From contig NZ_CP159534.1 in assembly GCF_040529335.1 (NCBI RefSeq), positions 6,076,001 through 6,140,000 on the forward strand: a stretch of 64,000 bases of DNA. The letters run 5' to 3'. Origin of the DNA: Streptomyces sp. HUAS MG91. GTDB lineage: Bacteria; Actinomycetota; Actinomycetes; Streptomycetales; Streptomycetaceae. Made by a program: the position numbers and the translations under genes. Under the pieces are notes generated by a model. That model was not told where the DNA came from and did no database searches. It worked only from the letters and a program-made list of their open reading frames with translations. Of the stretch, positions 33,840-41,716 are shown piece by piece (position 1 is the stretch's first letter; each line of letters starts with the position of its first letter).

Positions 33840-35258
33840 ATGGCCGCTGGTGCCATGAATCGCTGGACCCAATCACTGGCCGACGCCAAGCCGGTCGCCT
33901 ATTGGCTCGACGACCCGGGCCGCCCCGAGGCCCGCCCCGCCCTCACCGGCGACGAGCACTGCGACCTGCTGGTCGTGGGCGGCGGCTACAGCGGCCTGTG
34001 GACGGCCCTGCTCGCCAAGGAGCGCGACCCGGGCCGGGACGTGGTCCTCGTCGAGGGCCGGGAGATCGGCTGGGCCGCCTCCGGGCGCAACGGCGGCTTC
34101 TGCGCCGCCTCCCTCACGCACGGCACGGCCAACGGGCTGACCCGCTGGCCCAAGGAGATCAAGAAGCTGGAGGAGCTGGGCGCCGCCAACCTCGACGCCA
34201 TCGAGGCGGCGGTCGCCCGCTACTCCATCGACTGCGACTTCGAGCGCACCGGCGAACTCGACGTGGCCACCCAGCCGCACCAGGTCACCGAACTGCGCGA
34301 GTACTACGAGGAACTGGCCGAGGCCGGCCTCACCGACGGCCTGGAACTCCTCGACGCGGAGCAGACCCGCGAGCAGGTGAACTCGCCGACCTTCCAGGGC
34401 GCCCTCTTCGACCGCGCCGGCGTCGCCATGCTCCACCCGGCGAAGCTCGCCTGGGGCCTCAAGCAGGCCTGCCTCGACCTCGGCGTACGCGTCTACGAGA
34501 ACACCCCGGCCACCCAGCTCGCCTCGAACGGCACGGGCGTCGCGGTCCGCACCCCCTACGGCCGGGTCTTCGCCCGCCGGGCCGCGCTCGGCACGAACGT
34601 CTTCCCTTCGCTGGTCAAGCGGGTGCGCTCGTACACCGTCCCGGTCTACGACTACGCGCTGATGACCGAGCCGCTGACGGAAACTCAGCTGGCGGAGATC
34701 GGCTGGAAGAACCGCCAGGGACTCGGCGACTCGGCCAACCAGTTCCACTACTTCCGGCTGTCCGCCGACAACCGGATCCTGTGGGGCGGCTACGACGCGA
34801 TCTATCCGTACGGGGGCCGGGTCCGCGCCGAGTACGACCACCGCCCCGAGACGTACGCGAAGCTCGCCGGCCACTTCTTCACCTGCTTCCCGCAGCTGGA
34901 GGGCCTGCGCTTCACGCACGCGTGGGGCGGCGCGATCGACACCTGCTCGCGCTTCTCGGCGTTCTTCGGCACCGCGCACGCGGGCAAGGTGGCGTACGCG
35001 GCCGGGTACACCGGGCTCGGCGTCGGTGCGACGCGCTTCGGCGCGGACGTGATGCTCGACCTGCTGTCGGGGGAGCGCACCGAGCGCACGGAGCTGGAGA
35101 TGGTCCGCTCCAAGCCGCTGCCGTTCCCGCCCGAGCCGTTCGCGTACACCGGCATCGCGCTCACCAAGTGGTCGCTGGCCCGCGCCGACGACAACGGCGG
35201 CCGCCGCAACCTGTGGCTCAAGACGATGGACGCCGTGGGGCTCGGCTTCGACAGCTGA
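33840..35258 (+). CDS. FAD-dependent amine oxidoreductase (PuuB/DAO-like)
   Basis: This 472-aa DAO-family flavoenzyme resembles gamma-glutamylputrescine oxidase. The FAD-binding CDLLVVGGGYSGLWTALLA is at about residue 40, and the GWAASGRNGGFCAAS stretch follows. The C-terminal GYTGLGVGATRFGADVMLD closes the FAD site. It is co-directional with potDABC and 39 nt after potC, so it belongs to the polyamine transport operon. In this clade oxidation of an imported polyamine or its gamma-glutamyl conjugate is expected; the exact substrate is inferred. Confidence 0.88.
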   Translation: MAAGAMNRWTQSLADAKPVAYWLDDPGRPEARPALTGDEHCDLLVVGGGYSGLWTALLAKERDPGRDVVLVEGREIGWAASGRNGGFCAASLTHGTANGLTRWPKEIKKLEELGAANLDAIEAAVARYSIDCDFERTGELDVATQPHQVTELREYYEELAEAGLTDGLELLDAEQTREQVNSPTFQGALFDRAGVAMLHPAKLAWGLKQACLDLGVRVYENTPATQLASNGTGVAVRTPYGRVFARRAALGTNVFPSLVKRVRSYTVPVYDYALMTEPLTETQLAEIGWKNRQGLGDSANQFHYFRLSADNRILWGGYDAIYPYGGRVRAEYDHRPETYAKLAGHFFTCFPQLEGLRFTHAWGGAIDTCSRFSAFFGTAHAGKVAYAAGYTGLGVGATRFGADVMLDLLSGERTERTELEMVRSKPLPFPPEPFAYTGIALTKWSLARADDNGGRRNLWLKTMDAVGLGFDS

Positions 35259-35292
35259 GTCGCCGACCGGCAGGCGGCCGGTGAGGCTTCTC

Positions 35293-35312
35293 GCGCAGTT
35301 CACCGCGCCCCT
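35293..35312 (+). repeat. Intergenic repeat copy B (variant)
   Basis: The 20-mer here reads GCGCAGTTCACCGCGCCCCT, one change from the consensus. It is preceded by GGCTTCTC as in other copies, 35 nt after the oxidase stop. No inverted partner lies beside it. Confidence 0.7.
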
Positions 35313-35410
35313 GAGGCATGCGCTGCGCGCGACCTCAGCGGCCGCCCTGCACCGGGATGCCAGGCGATCACGCCGGTCCCGATCAACCGGCGTACGCCCA
35401 GGTCGCCGGT

Positions 35411-35424
35411 GTGATCCGGTTCAC
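35411..35424. promoter_or_regulatory. GTGA-N6-TCAC palindrome upstream of the 35518 gene
   Basis: GTGATCCGGTTCAC is a perfect GTGA-N6-TCAC dyad, the layout used by cAMP-receptor-like proteins. It lies about 95 nt before the ATG. Crp binding is inferred only from this form; GntR-type binding is also possible. Confidence 0.35.
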
Positions 35425-35466
35425 TACCAACAAGTAGCCCGAAGTCGCGTAATGCTCGGGCCCTCG

Positions 35467-35510
35467 CCTCCCTCTCGCTCGTGACCCATGAAGTCGAAGC
35501 GAGAGGGAGG
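35467..35510 (+). promoter_or_regulatory. Hairpin that sequesters the ribosome binding site
   Basis: CCTCCCTCTCGCT (35467-35479) pairs perfectly with AGCGAGAGGGAGG (35498-35510). The 3' arm contains the GGGAGG ribosome binding site (35505-35510) of the gene at 35518. The 18-nt loop has an ATG in another frame. Closed, it would block translation. Confidence 0.6.
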
Positions 35511-35517
35511 TTCCGCC

Positions 35518-35979
35518 ATGACGGGCTCAGGCGCGGCTAAGTCGGCGGTCGAGTGGCTGGTGTCGGTGGCGCCGGACCCGGAGGCGTGCCGCTGGGAGTG
35601 GGAGCGCAATCCGCTCGGGGTGGCCCTGCTGCCCGCGGGCAAGGAGTGGGACGTCCTGATCCTGCCGGGGGAGCTCGGCTACCCCACGCTCGATGTCCTC
35701 ACCCGGGTCATCGACCGCCCCGGCCCGGTCCTCGCCGACTTCGGCGACGCCCGGATGGGGTTCTTCGTCCCGGCGGGCACGGTCGCGCGCTGGCTCGGCA
35801 CGGGGGTGCGCGGCGCGGGCCACGGCACCTGGATCGTGGTCCCCTACCCGGGCCGCGCCACCGGCGGCGTGCGCTGGCTGGTGCCGCCGGACGGCCGGGG
35901 CACGCTCACCGATCCGGCGCTGCTCGAACTCGCGATGCACGAGGCGGCGGCCCAACTGGCGCGGGAATCGGGGGAGTAG
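35518..35979 (+). CDS. Hypothetical protein, possibly prim-pol-like fragment
   Basis: This 153-aa soluble protein is not recognised with confidence. It begins MTGSGAAKSAVEWLV and has a central beta-rich part (DVLILPGELGYPTLDVLTRVI, DARMGFFVPAGTV, GHGTWIVVPYPGR) and an acidic-helical end. The sequence pattern faintly recalls N-terminal parts of bifunctional primase-polymerases, but no catalytic motif can be claimed. ATG 35518 is chosen because GGGAGG is 7 nt upstream, inside a strong hairpin. An in-frame ATG at 35488 lies in the hairpin loop. Confidence 0.7.
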   Translation: MTGSGAAKSAVEWLVSVAPDPEACRWEWERNPLGVALLPAGKEWDVLILPGELGYPTLDVLTRVIDRPGPVLADFGDARMGFFVPAGTVARWLGTGVRGAGHGTWIVVPYPGRATGGVRWLVPPDGRGTLTDPALLELAMHEAAAQLARESGE

Positions 35980-36015
35980 TCCGGACCCAAGATGATCTCG
36001 GAGGCCCGCGAACTC

Positions 36016-36044
36016 TTGACAACTCAATTGGTCTGGACCAAGTT
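36016..36044 (+). promoter_or_regulatory. Chitinase promoter with DasR-type dre site
   Basis: TTGACA (36016-36021) stands 17 nt before CAAGTT (36039-36044), a plausible -35/-10 pair. ATTGGTCTGGACCAAG (36027-36042), between and overlapping these, matches the DasR consensus ACTGGTCTAGACCACT closely and is a near-perfect dyad. N-acetylglucosamine-linked repression of the chitinase is expected. Confidence 0.65.
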
Positions 36045-36096
36045 GGGCGCACTCCGCTCCACCGTGCCCCTTCCCCCGCCACGCCCGGAGGCAGTC

Positions 36097-37920
36097 ATGG
36101 CCCGTACCGGACCACCCCGCAGATTCCTCACCGCCGTGACGGCGGCGGCGCTCGCCGCCGCCGGCCTCACCGCGCTGACCGCCCCCGCCCACGCCGCCGA
36201 CACCGAGCTGGCCCGCAACGGCGGCTTCGAGTCCGGCCTGGACGGCTGGACGTGCTCGGCCGGCACCGGAAAGACCGTCAGCTCGCCTACGCACAGCGGC
36301 ACTTCGGCCCTCCAGGGCACCCCGACCGCGGGCGACAACGCCCAGTGCACGCAGACCGTGACGGTGAAGCCGGGCTCCACGTACGCGCTCTCCGGTTACG
36401 TCCGCGGCAGTTACGTCTACCTCGGTGCCACCGGCACCGGCACCACGGACGTCTCGACGTGGACCCAGTCGGCCGCCGACTGGCAGAAGCTGACGACGAC
36501 GTTCACGACCGGCCCGTCCACCACCAAGGTCACGCTCTTCACGCACGGCTGGTACGGCACCCCCGCCTACACCGCCGACGACATCAGCCTGATCGGCCCC
36601 GGCGGCGCGGCCCCCGTCGTCCCGGCCGCCCCGACGGGCGTCACGACAAGCTCCGTCACCGCCACGTCCCTCGCCCTGTCCTGGCCCGCCGTCTCCGGCG
36701 CGACGAGCTACGCGGTCTACGTCAACGGCACCAAGTCCCGTACCGTGAACGGCACTTCGACGACCCTGACCGGCCTCACGCCCGCCACCGCGTACAGCCT
36801 CCAGGTCTCCGCGCTCAACGACGCGGGCGAGTCCTCGAAGTCGACCGCCGTCACGGCCACCACGGCCCAGGGCTCGGGCAACCCGGGCGGCGGCTCCGGC
36901 AGCCTCCCCGCGCACGCCCTCGTCGGCTACCTCCACGCGAGCTTCGCCAACGGCTCCGGCTACACCCGCATGGCCGACGTCCCCGACAGCTGGGACGTCA
37001 TCGACCTCGCCTTCGGTGAACCGACCTCGGTGACCTCGGGCGACATCCGCTTCAACCGCTGCCCGGTCACCGAGTGCCCGAACGTCGAGTCGGACGCCGA
37101 CTTCAAGGCCGCGATCAAGGCCAAGCAGGCGGCCGGCAAGAAGGTGCTGATCTCGATCGGCGGCCAGAACGGCCAGGTCCAGCTCACCACCACGGCGGCC
37201 CGCGACACCTTCGTCTCGTCCGTCTCGAAGATCATCGACACCTACGGGCTCGACGGCCTCGACATCGACTTCGAGGGCCACTCCCTGTCCCTCAACACCG
37301 GCGACACGGACTTCAAGAACCCGACCACGCCCGTCATCGTCAACCTGATCTCGGCGCTGAAGACCCTCAAGGCCAAGTACGGCGACAAGTTCGTCCTGAC
37401 GATGGCCCCGGAGACCTTCTTCGTCCAGAACGGCTACCAGTTCTACGGCTCCGGCAAGTGGGGCGGCCAGGACCCGCGCTGCGGCGCCTACCTCCCGGTC
37501 ATCTACGCGATGCGCGACGACCTGACCCTGCTGCACGTCCAGGACTACAACTCGGGCCCGATCATGGGCCTCGACAACCAGTACCACTCCATGGGCGGCG
37601 CCGACTTCCACATCGCCATGACCGACATGCTCCTGACGGGCTTCCCGGTCGCGGGCGACGCCAACAACGTCTTCCCGCCGCTCCGCCCCGACCAGGTCGC
37701 CATCGGCATGCCCGCCTCGACCAACGCGGGCAACGGTTACGTGGCCCCGGCCGAGACGAACAAGGCCCTGGACTGCCTCACGAAGAAGACCAACTGCGGC
37801 TCGTACACCACCCACGGCACCTGGCCCGCGCTGCGCGGCCTGATGACGTGGTCGGTCAACTGGGACCGCTTCAACAACTGGGAGTTCCAGAAGAACTTCG
37901 ACGCGTACTTCGGCGGCTAG
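36097..37920 (+). CDS. Secreted GH18 chitinase with CBM and fibronectin type III domains
   Basis: This 607-aa secreted enzyme cleaves chitin into oligosaccharides. The signal peptide ends near APAHA-AD (about 33). A carbohydrate-binding jelly-roll domain spans about 36-168, FnIII about 174-258, a Gly/Ser linker to 269, and GH18 the rest. The catalytic DGLDIDFE motif is at 386-393, with proton donor E393. ATG 36097 follows a GGAGG (36087-36091). The upstream dre site ties it to DasR. Its stop overlaps the convergent mcrC stop. Confidence 0.93.
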   Translation: MARTGPPRRFLTAVTAAALAAAGLTALTAPAHAADTELARNGGFESGLDGWTCSAGTGKTVSSPTHSGTSALQGTPTAGDNAQCTQTVTVKPGSTYALSGYVRGSYVYLGATGTGTTDVSTWTQSAADWQKLTTTFTTGPSTTKVTLFTHGWYGTPAYTADDISLIGPGGAAPVVPAAPTGVTTSSVTATSLALSWPAVSGATSYAVYVNGTKSRTVNGTSTTLTGLTPATAYSLQVSALNDAGESSKSTAVTATTAQGSGNPGGGSGSLPAHALVGYLHASFANGSGYTRMADVPDSWDVIDLAFGEPTSVTSGDIRFNRCPVTECPNVESDADFKAAIKAKQAAGKKVLISIGGQNGQVQLTTTAARDTFVSSVSKIIDTYGLDGLDIDFEGHSLSLNTGDTDFKNPTTPVIVNLISALKTLKAKYGDKFVLTMAPETFFVQNGYQFYGSGKWGGQDPRCGAYLPVIYAMRDDLTLLHVQDYNSGPIMGLDNQYHSMGGADFHIAMTDMLLTGFPVAGDANNVFPPLRPDQVAIGMPASTNAGNGYVAPAETNKALDCLTKKTNCGSYTTHGTWPALRGLMTWSVNWDRFNNWEFQKNFDAYFGG

Positions 37921-39203
37921 CCGCGCCGGGTCACCTCGGCGAGCAGCTCCGACAGGAACTCCGCCCGCCGCGGTGACTCCAGTGCGCCCAGTGCCGCGGG
38001 CAGGTCCAGCGGCACCGGGCGCACCCGCGCCGAGGTACTCCCGTCCCAGCGCCGCACGGCCACGGCCGCACGGTCTCCCGACGCCCCGCCCGGGTGCAGC
38101 AGCACGCAGGTGGGCGGGGCGTCGCCGGGATCGCGGGCCAGGGCGTGCGCGTACAGGAAGGCCTGGTACTGGTCGGCCGTGGAGATCTTCCGGGTCGCGT
38201 AGAGCTTGTACTTGACGTCCACCGGGCGCACGAAGGGGAGCGCGTCCGTGCCGCCCCGGATCAGGACGTCGGGGCGCACCTCGCTGTAGGGGCGGGCGGT
38301 CCGCTCGTTCCACAGGACGTGGGTGTGCCGGGACTGGCCCTCGACCGTGAGGCCCGTGCCCGTCGCGGCCTCGGCCAGCAGGCGGGTCGTGAACAGCTCG
38401 AACAGCTCGTTCATGTCGATCAGGAAGGCCCGTGCGGCCAGTGGCCCGGCGCCGAAGAGGTCGTCGAGGCCGCCACCGGTCAGCAGCAGCGCCGACCAGA
38501 AGTGGGCCGGGCGGTAGTGCTCGTTGTGCCGGTGGTAGCTCAGCCGTGCCAGGTCCGCGCGCACGTCGGCCGGGCGGGTCGGCGCGTACTGCGCGAAGCG
38601 GCCCGCCACCCGGCGGGCGCGCGCCCGGACCGTGAGCGACGAGGTGGTGCGGGCCGCGAGATCGGCCGCGGCCGCGCACACCCGGTTGTCCACGATGTCC
38701 GTGTCGAAGTCGTCGTAGCGGCAGGCCAGCCGGTCCAACTGACCGTAGTGACGCAACAGCTGACGGTCCGGCAGGAGCCGCCCGCGGACAGCGGGCAGCG
38801 GTTCCTCGCGGCGTACGTAGTCACGACGCACCCCGCGCGCGAGCAGTCGCTCGGCGTGCGTGGTGACCATCAGGGCCACCAGGTCCCGCAGCTGCGGCGC
38901 CCCGTCGGAGAAGGTGCGCGGCACGGCCAGGGCCTCGGGCGCGGTGCCGACTGCGTGGTGCACCATCCGCAGCACGTCCAGGCCGGCGCCCAGGTACTTG
39001 GGCTCGACGCGGATCTCGCAGCCGTCCAGGGACACGACGCCGACGTGCGGCCCCGCGCTCACCTCGATCCGGCCGCCGGTCAGCTCGCGCACCCGCAGGC
39101 GGCGCGCGAACCGCTCGTCGGCGACCGCCCGCCGGTCCGCGGCGCTGAGCCGGACCCCGCCGAACTCCCGGCTCTCGTACTCGCGCAGCACAAGCACCCG
39201 CAC
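37917..39203 (-). CDS. mcrC: McrC-like nuclease subunit
   Basis: This 428-aa protein resembles McrC, the endonuclease partner of McrB in type IV restriction of modified DNA. The C-terminal PD-(D/E)xK core shows D312 (EVRPDVLI), D329-V-K331 (PVDVKYK) and Q345 (DQYQ). The N-terminal part has the conserved GVVSLDGCEIRVEPKYLG. The gene begins 4 nt after mcrB ends, so the two are coupled. Its TAG overlaps the chitinase TAG in CTAG (37917-37920). Catalytic residues look intact; activity is inferred. Confidence 0.88.
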   Translation of the reverse strand: MRVLVLREYESREFGGVRLSAADRRAVADERFARRLRVRELTGGRIEVSAGPHVGVVSLDGCEIRVEPKYLGAGLDVLRMVHHAVGTAPEALAVPRTFSDGAPQLRDLVALMVTTHAERLLARGVRRDYVRREEPLPAVRGRLLPDRQLLRHYGQLDRLACRYDDFDTDIVDNRVCAAAADLAARTTSSLTVRARARRVAGRFAQYAPTRPADVRADLARLSYHRHNEHYRPAHFWSALLLTGGGLDDLFGAGPLAARAFLIDMNELFELFTTRLLAEAATGTGLTVEGQSRHTHVLWNERTARPYSEVRPDVLIRGGTDALPFVRPVDVKYKLYATRKISTADQYQAFLYAHALARDPGDAPPTCVLLHPGGASGDRAAVAVRRWDGSTSARVRPVPLDLPAALGALESPRRAEFLSELLAEVTRRG

Positions 39204-39207
39204 CGGC

Positions 39208-41700
39208 CTACTCCGCCTGGTCCTTGACCTGGAACTCCTCGTACAGGGCGGCGATCAGCTTCTCGTCCTCGACCTCGCGCAGCGTGTGGTGGTCGCGGTC
39301 CACCAGCTCCTCGCCGAGGAACGCCGCGAGCAGCGTGTAGTCGTCGTACGCGTACTCCTGGAGCAGCGGCAGCACCTCGCCCCGTACGATCGCGGAGAGT
39401 TCGGCCGCCGAGTCCACCGGGGTGCCGCCCGGCAGGAAATAGGCGTGGCCGATCTGCTTCTCGCGGTCGAGGCGGGTGCGGATGCGTTCGTTGAGGGCGT
39501 CCAGCATCTCGGCGAGGTGCAGCCGATCGACGTAACAGCCCTCCAGCGGCGTGGAGTCGGGGAGGAGTTCGAGGAACGCGAAGCGGCGGCGGACGGCGGC
39601 GTCGAGCATCCGGATGGAGCGGTCGGCGGTGTTCATCGTGCCGACGAGCCGGACGTTCGGCGGGACGGCGAAGCGCTCGCCGCTCAGCGGCAGGGTGACC
39701 GTGCGGCCCCGCTTGTCCCGCTCGATCAGGGTGATCAGCTCGCCCAGGATCTTGGGCAGATCGCCCCGGTTCAGCTCGTCGACGACGATCAGGTACGGGC
39801 GCTCCGGGTCCTTGGCCGCGGCCTGGCAGACCCGCTTGAAGACGCCGTCGACCCGGTCGAGCGCGAGTCCGGTGCCTCCGGCGCCGGGTACCGGCCGGAA
39901 CCCCTCGACGAAGTCCTCGTAGCCGTAACCGGGATGGAAGGTGACCACGGTCAGCAGGCCCGCCTCCACCAGCGCGGAGAGCGCGGCCTCGTAACCGGGG
40001 GAGCCGGGCTCGGCGTACGGGTCGAGGCCGGGCAGCGAGCAGACCTCGCCGAGTCCGCGCACCGCGTAGTTCAGCGCCGTGTACGTCTTTCCGGTGCCGG
40101 GCGGGCCGAACAGCACGACCTGGCCGCGCCGGTCGAGGCCCTCGGCGATGCGCCGCAGCAGCGGATCCAGCGGCGGGGCGGGGACCTCGTTCGGCTGCGC
40201 GGCCGCCTCCGGGGTCTCCGTCCGCCGCAGATCCTTGATCCGCTTCCAGGTGGCGGCGGGCACGTCCTTCACCGTCACCGTGGCCCAGGATCCCTCGGGC
40301 TGGGCCAGCCGGCCCGCACAGCTGTCGTCCCACTCCACGGCGACCGTGTGCCGGTGGCCGGTGCGGTCGGGGCGCCAGGTGTAGCCCTCGTCGGTGACCC
40401 GGCCGACGGCGAGGACCTGGCTGGCGCCCGTGTTGGCGACGACGAGGTCACCGGCGCGCAGGCTCAGCAGCTTCCAGAGCTCGTTCGCCTTCGCGGTGAT
40501 CTTCGACTGGAAGTTGTTGTACTCGGCGCCGAACGCCTCACGGAACGCGGCCGTGTACTCGTCCCGGTCGGCGAACTCACGCAGATCACCGATCTCGTCC
40601 CAGCCCACCGCGATGTACCCGCCCGCGCGGCACTGCTCCCACACCTCGCCGTCCCGGCCCGCGGCGATCTTGACGATCTGCCGGGTCCGGTTAGGGTCCG
40701 CCCACCAGTACAGGAACCGCACCACGAGCCGCGGCGGCCAGCCCGCGAACCGCTCGTCGGCGTCGATCACCTGCTTGAGCCTCGCCTGCAGCGCGAACCG
40801 TTCGAGACGCGGCGCGGGCCGCCCGGTCAGCCGCTGCAGGAAGTGGCGCGCCAGGTCGCCCGAGTAGACCGGGAGCGTGGACTCGGGCGCGTACACCGAC
40901 AGGGTCTTCGCGATCAGTGAGGGGCCCGAGCGGACCGCGTCGATCGAGTCGATGTCGGACAGGCGCCCCTCGCGGGCCGCCGCCACCGCCTCGACGATCC
41001 CGGACCGCACCGCCTGCCACGCCGTCTCGACGTCGGGATAGCGGGGGTCGTGCCACCAGCTGCCGTCCTTGCGGCGGAAGACGAGGTGCTTCATCGCCGA
41101 GCCGCCCGCGATGCTGCCGAGCGCGTTGCTGCCGAACTCGACGAGGTAGCAGTACGGCTGGGTGGTGGCGCTGTCGCCCTGCCCGAGCGCGTAGCGCGAC
41201 AGCGGCAGTGCGGGCCACTCGGCGAGCGGGAACGCCTCCCGGACGGCGGCCGCCTGTGCCTCGGCCTCGGCCAGGACCTTCTCGTGGGCGGCGCGGTCGA
41301 ACGCGGCGAGCGCGTCGGCGAGCGGCCACGGCCGCAGCGCCTCGGCCTGCGCGGCGGTGACGGATTCGAGGACGCAGGTGCACACGCCGGTGACCGGGCG
41401 CCCCTGGCCGTTGAGCAGCCCCTGCTCCCGGGCGAACGCGGCGCGTCCCGCGAGGTCCCCGGTCGGTGCCGAGTCGATCAGTCGCCGCCAGATCAGCCGC
41501 TGCGGGTCGGCGGCCCGGGGCAGGGTGTGCGCGTCGGTCAGGTGCCGGCACCCCGGATCGTGGTGGATCAACTGCCCGTGCAGCGGCAGGATCACCTCGC
41601 CGGGCGACGGGGTGAGGGCGTACTCCCGGCCCTCGAAGGCCACGACCGTCCGGTCCGTCTTCCTCGGAGTCCCGGTCGCCTGCTCGTGCCCGTCCGCCAT
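39208..41700 (-). CDS. mcrB: McrB-like AAA+ ATPase with EVE-type reader domain
   Basis: This 830-aa protein is probably the modified-DNA-dependent motor of the McrBC pair. The AAA+ core has Walker A GPPGTGKT (532-539), Walker B LIVVDELNR (637-645), the McrB signature MNTADRSI (689-696) and the arginine finger RRRF (704-707). Residues about 343-490 look like an EVE domain (GGYIAVGWDEIGDLREF... VVANTGASQVLAVGRV), a fold that reads modified bases. Residues 1-130 include a possible zinc site (HHDPGC at 46-51 and CTC at 107-109). ATG 41700 follows GGAGGCGGGAC. It is 16 nt downstream of the PAP2 gene, likely in one operon. Confidence 0.9.
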   Translation of the reverse strand: MADGHEQATGTPRKTDRTVVAFEGREYALTPSPGEVILPLHGQLIHHDPGCRHLTDAHTLPRAADPQRLIWRRLIDSAPTGDLAGRAAFAREQGLLNGQGRPVTGVCTCVLESVTAAQAEALRPWPLADALAAFDRAAHEKVLAEAEAQAAAVREAFPLAEWPALPLSRYALGQGDSATTQPYCYLVEFGSNALGSIAGGSAMKHLVFRRKDGSWWHDPRYPDVETAWQAVRSGIVEAVAAAREGRLSDIDSIDAVRSGPSLIAKTLSVYAPESTLPVYSGDLARHFLQRLTGRPAPRLERFALQARLKQVIDADERFAGWPPRLVVRFLYWWADPNRTRQIVKIAAGRDGEVWEQCRAGGYIAVGWDEIGDLREFADRDEYTAAFREAFGAEYNNFQSKITAKANELWKLLSLRAGDLVVANTGASQVLAVGRVTDEGYTWRPDRTGHRHTVAVEWDDSCAGRLAQPEGSWATVTVKDVPAATWKRIKDLRRTETPEAAAQPNEVPAPPLDPLLRRIAEGLDRRGQVVLFGPPGTGKTYTALNYAVRGLGEVCSLPGLDPYAEPGSPGYEAALSALVEAGLLTVVTFHPGYGYEDFVEGFRPVPGAGGTGLALDRVDGVFKRVCQAAAKDPERPYLIVVDELNRGDLPKILGELITLIERDKRGRTVTLPLSGERFAVPPNVRLVGTMNTADRSIRMLDAAVRRRFAFLELLPDSTPLEGCYVDRLHLAEMLDALNERIRTRLDREKQIGHAYFLPGGTPVDSAAELSAIVRGEVLPLLQEYAYDDYTLLAAFLGEELVDRDHHTLREVEDEKLIAALYEEFQVKDQAE

Positions 41701-41716
41701 GCGCGTCCCGCCTCCG

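Noticed and set aside
36601..36900. Repeat expansion in the chitinase linker region
   Set aside because: The Thr/Ser-rich repeats are the ordinary FnIII domain and linker, not a DNA-level tandem repeat.
35527..38679. 1050-codon minus-strand frame over the chitinase
   Set aside because: It lies opposite the chitinase and the 35518 gene, and its low-complexity Gly/Arg/Val translation has no supporting motif.
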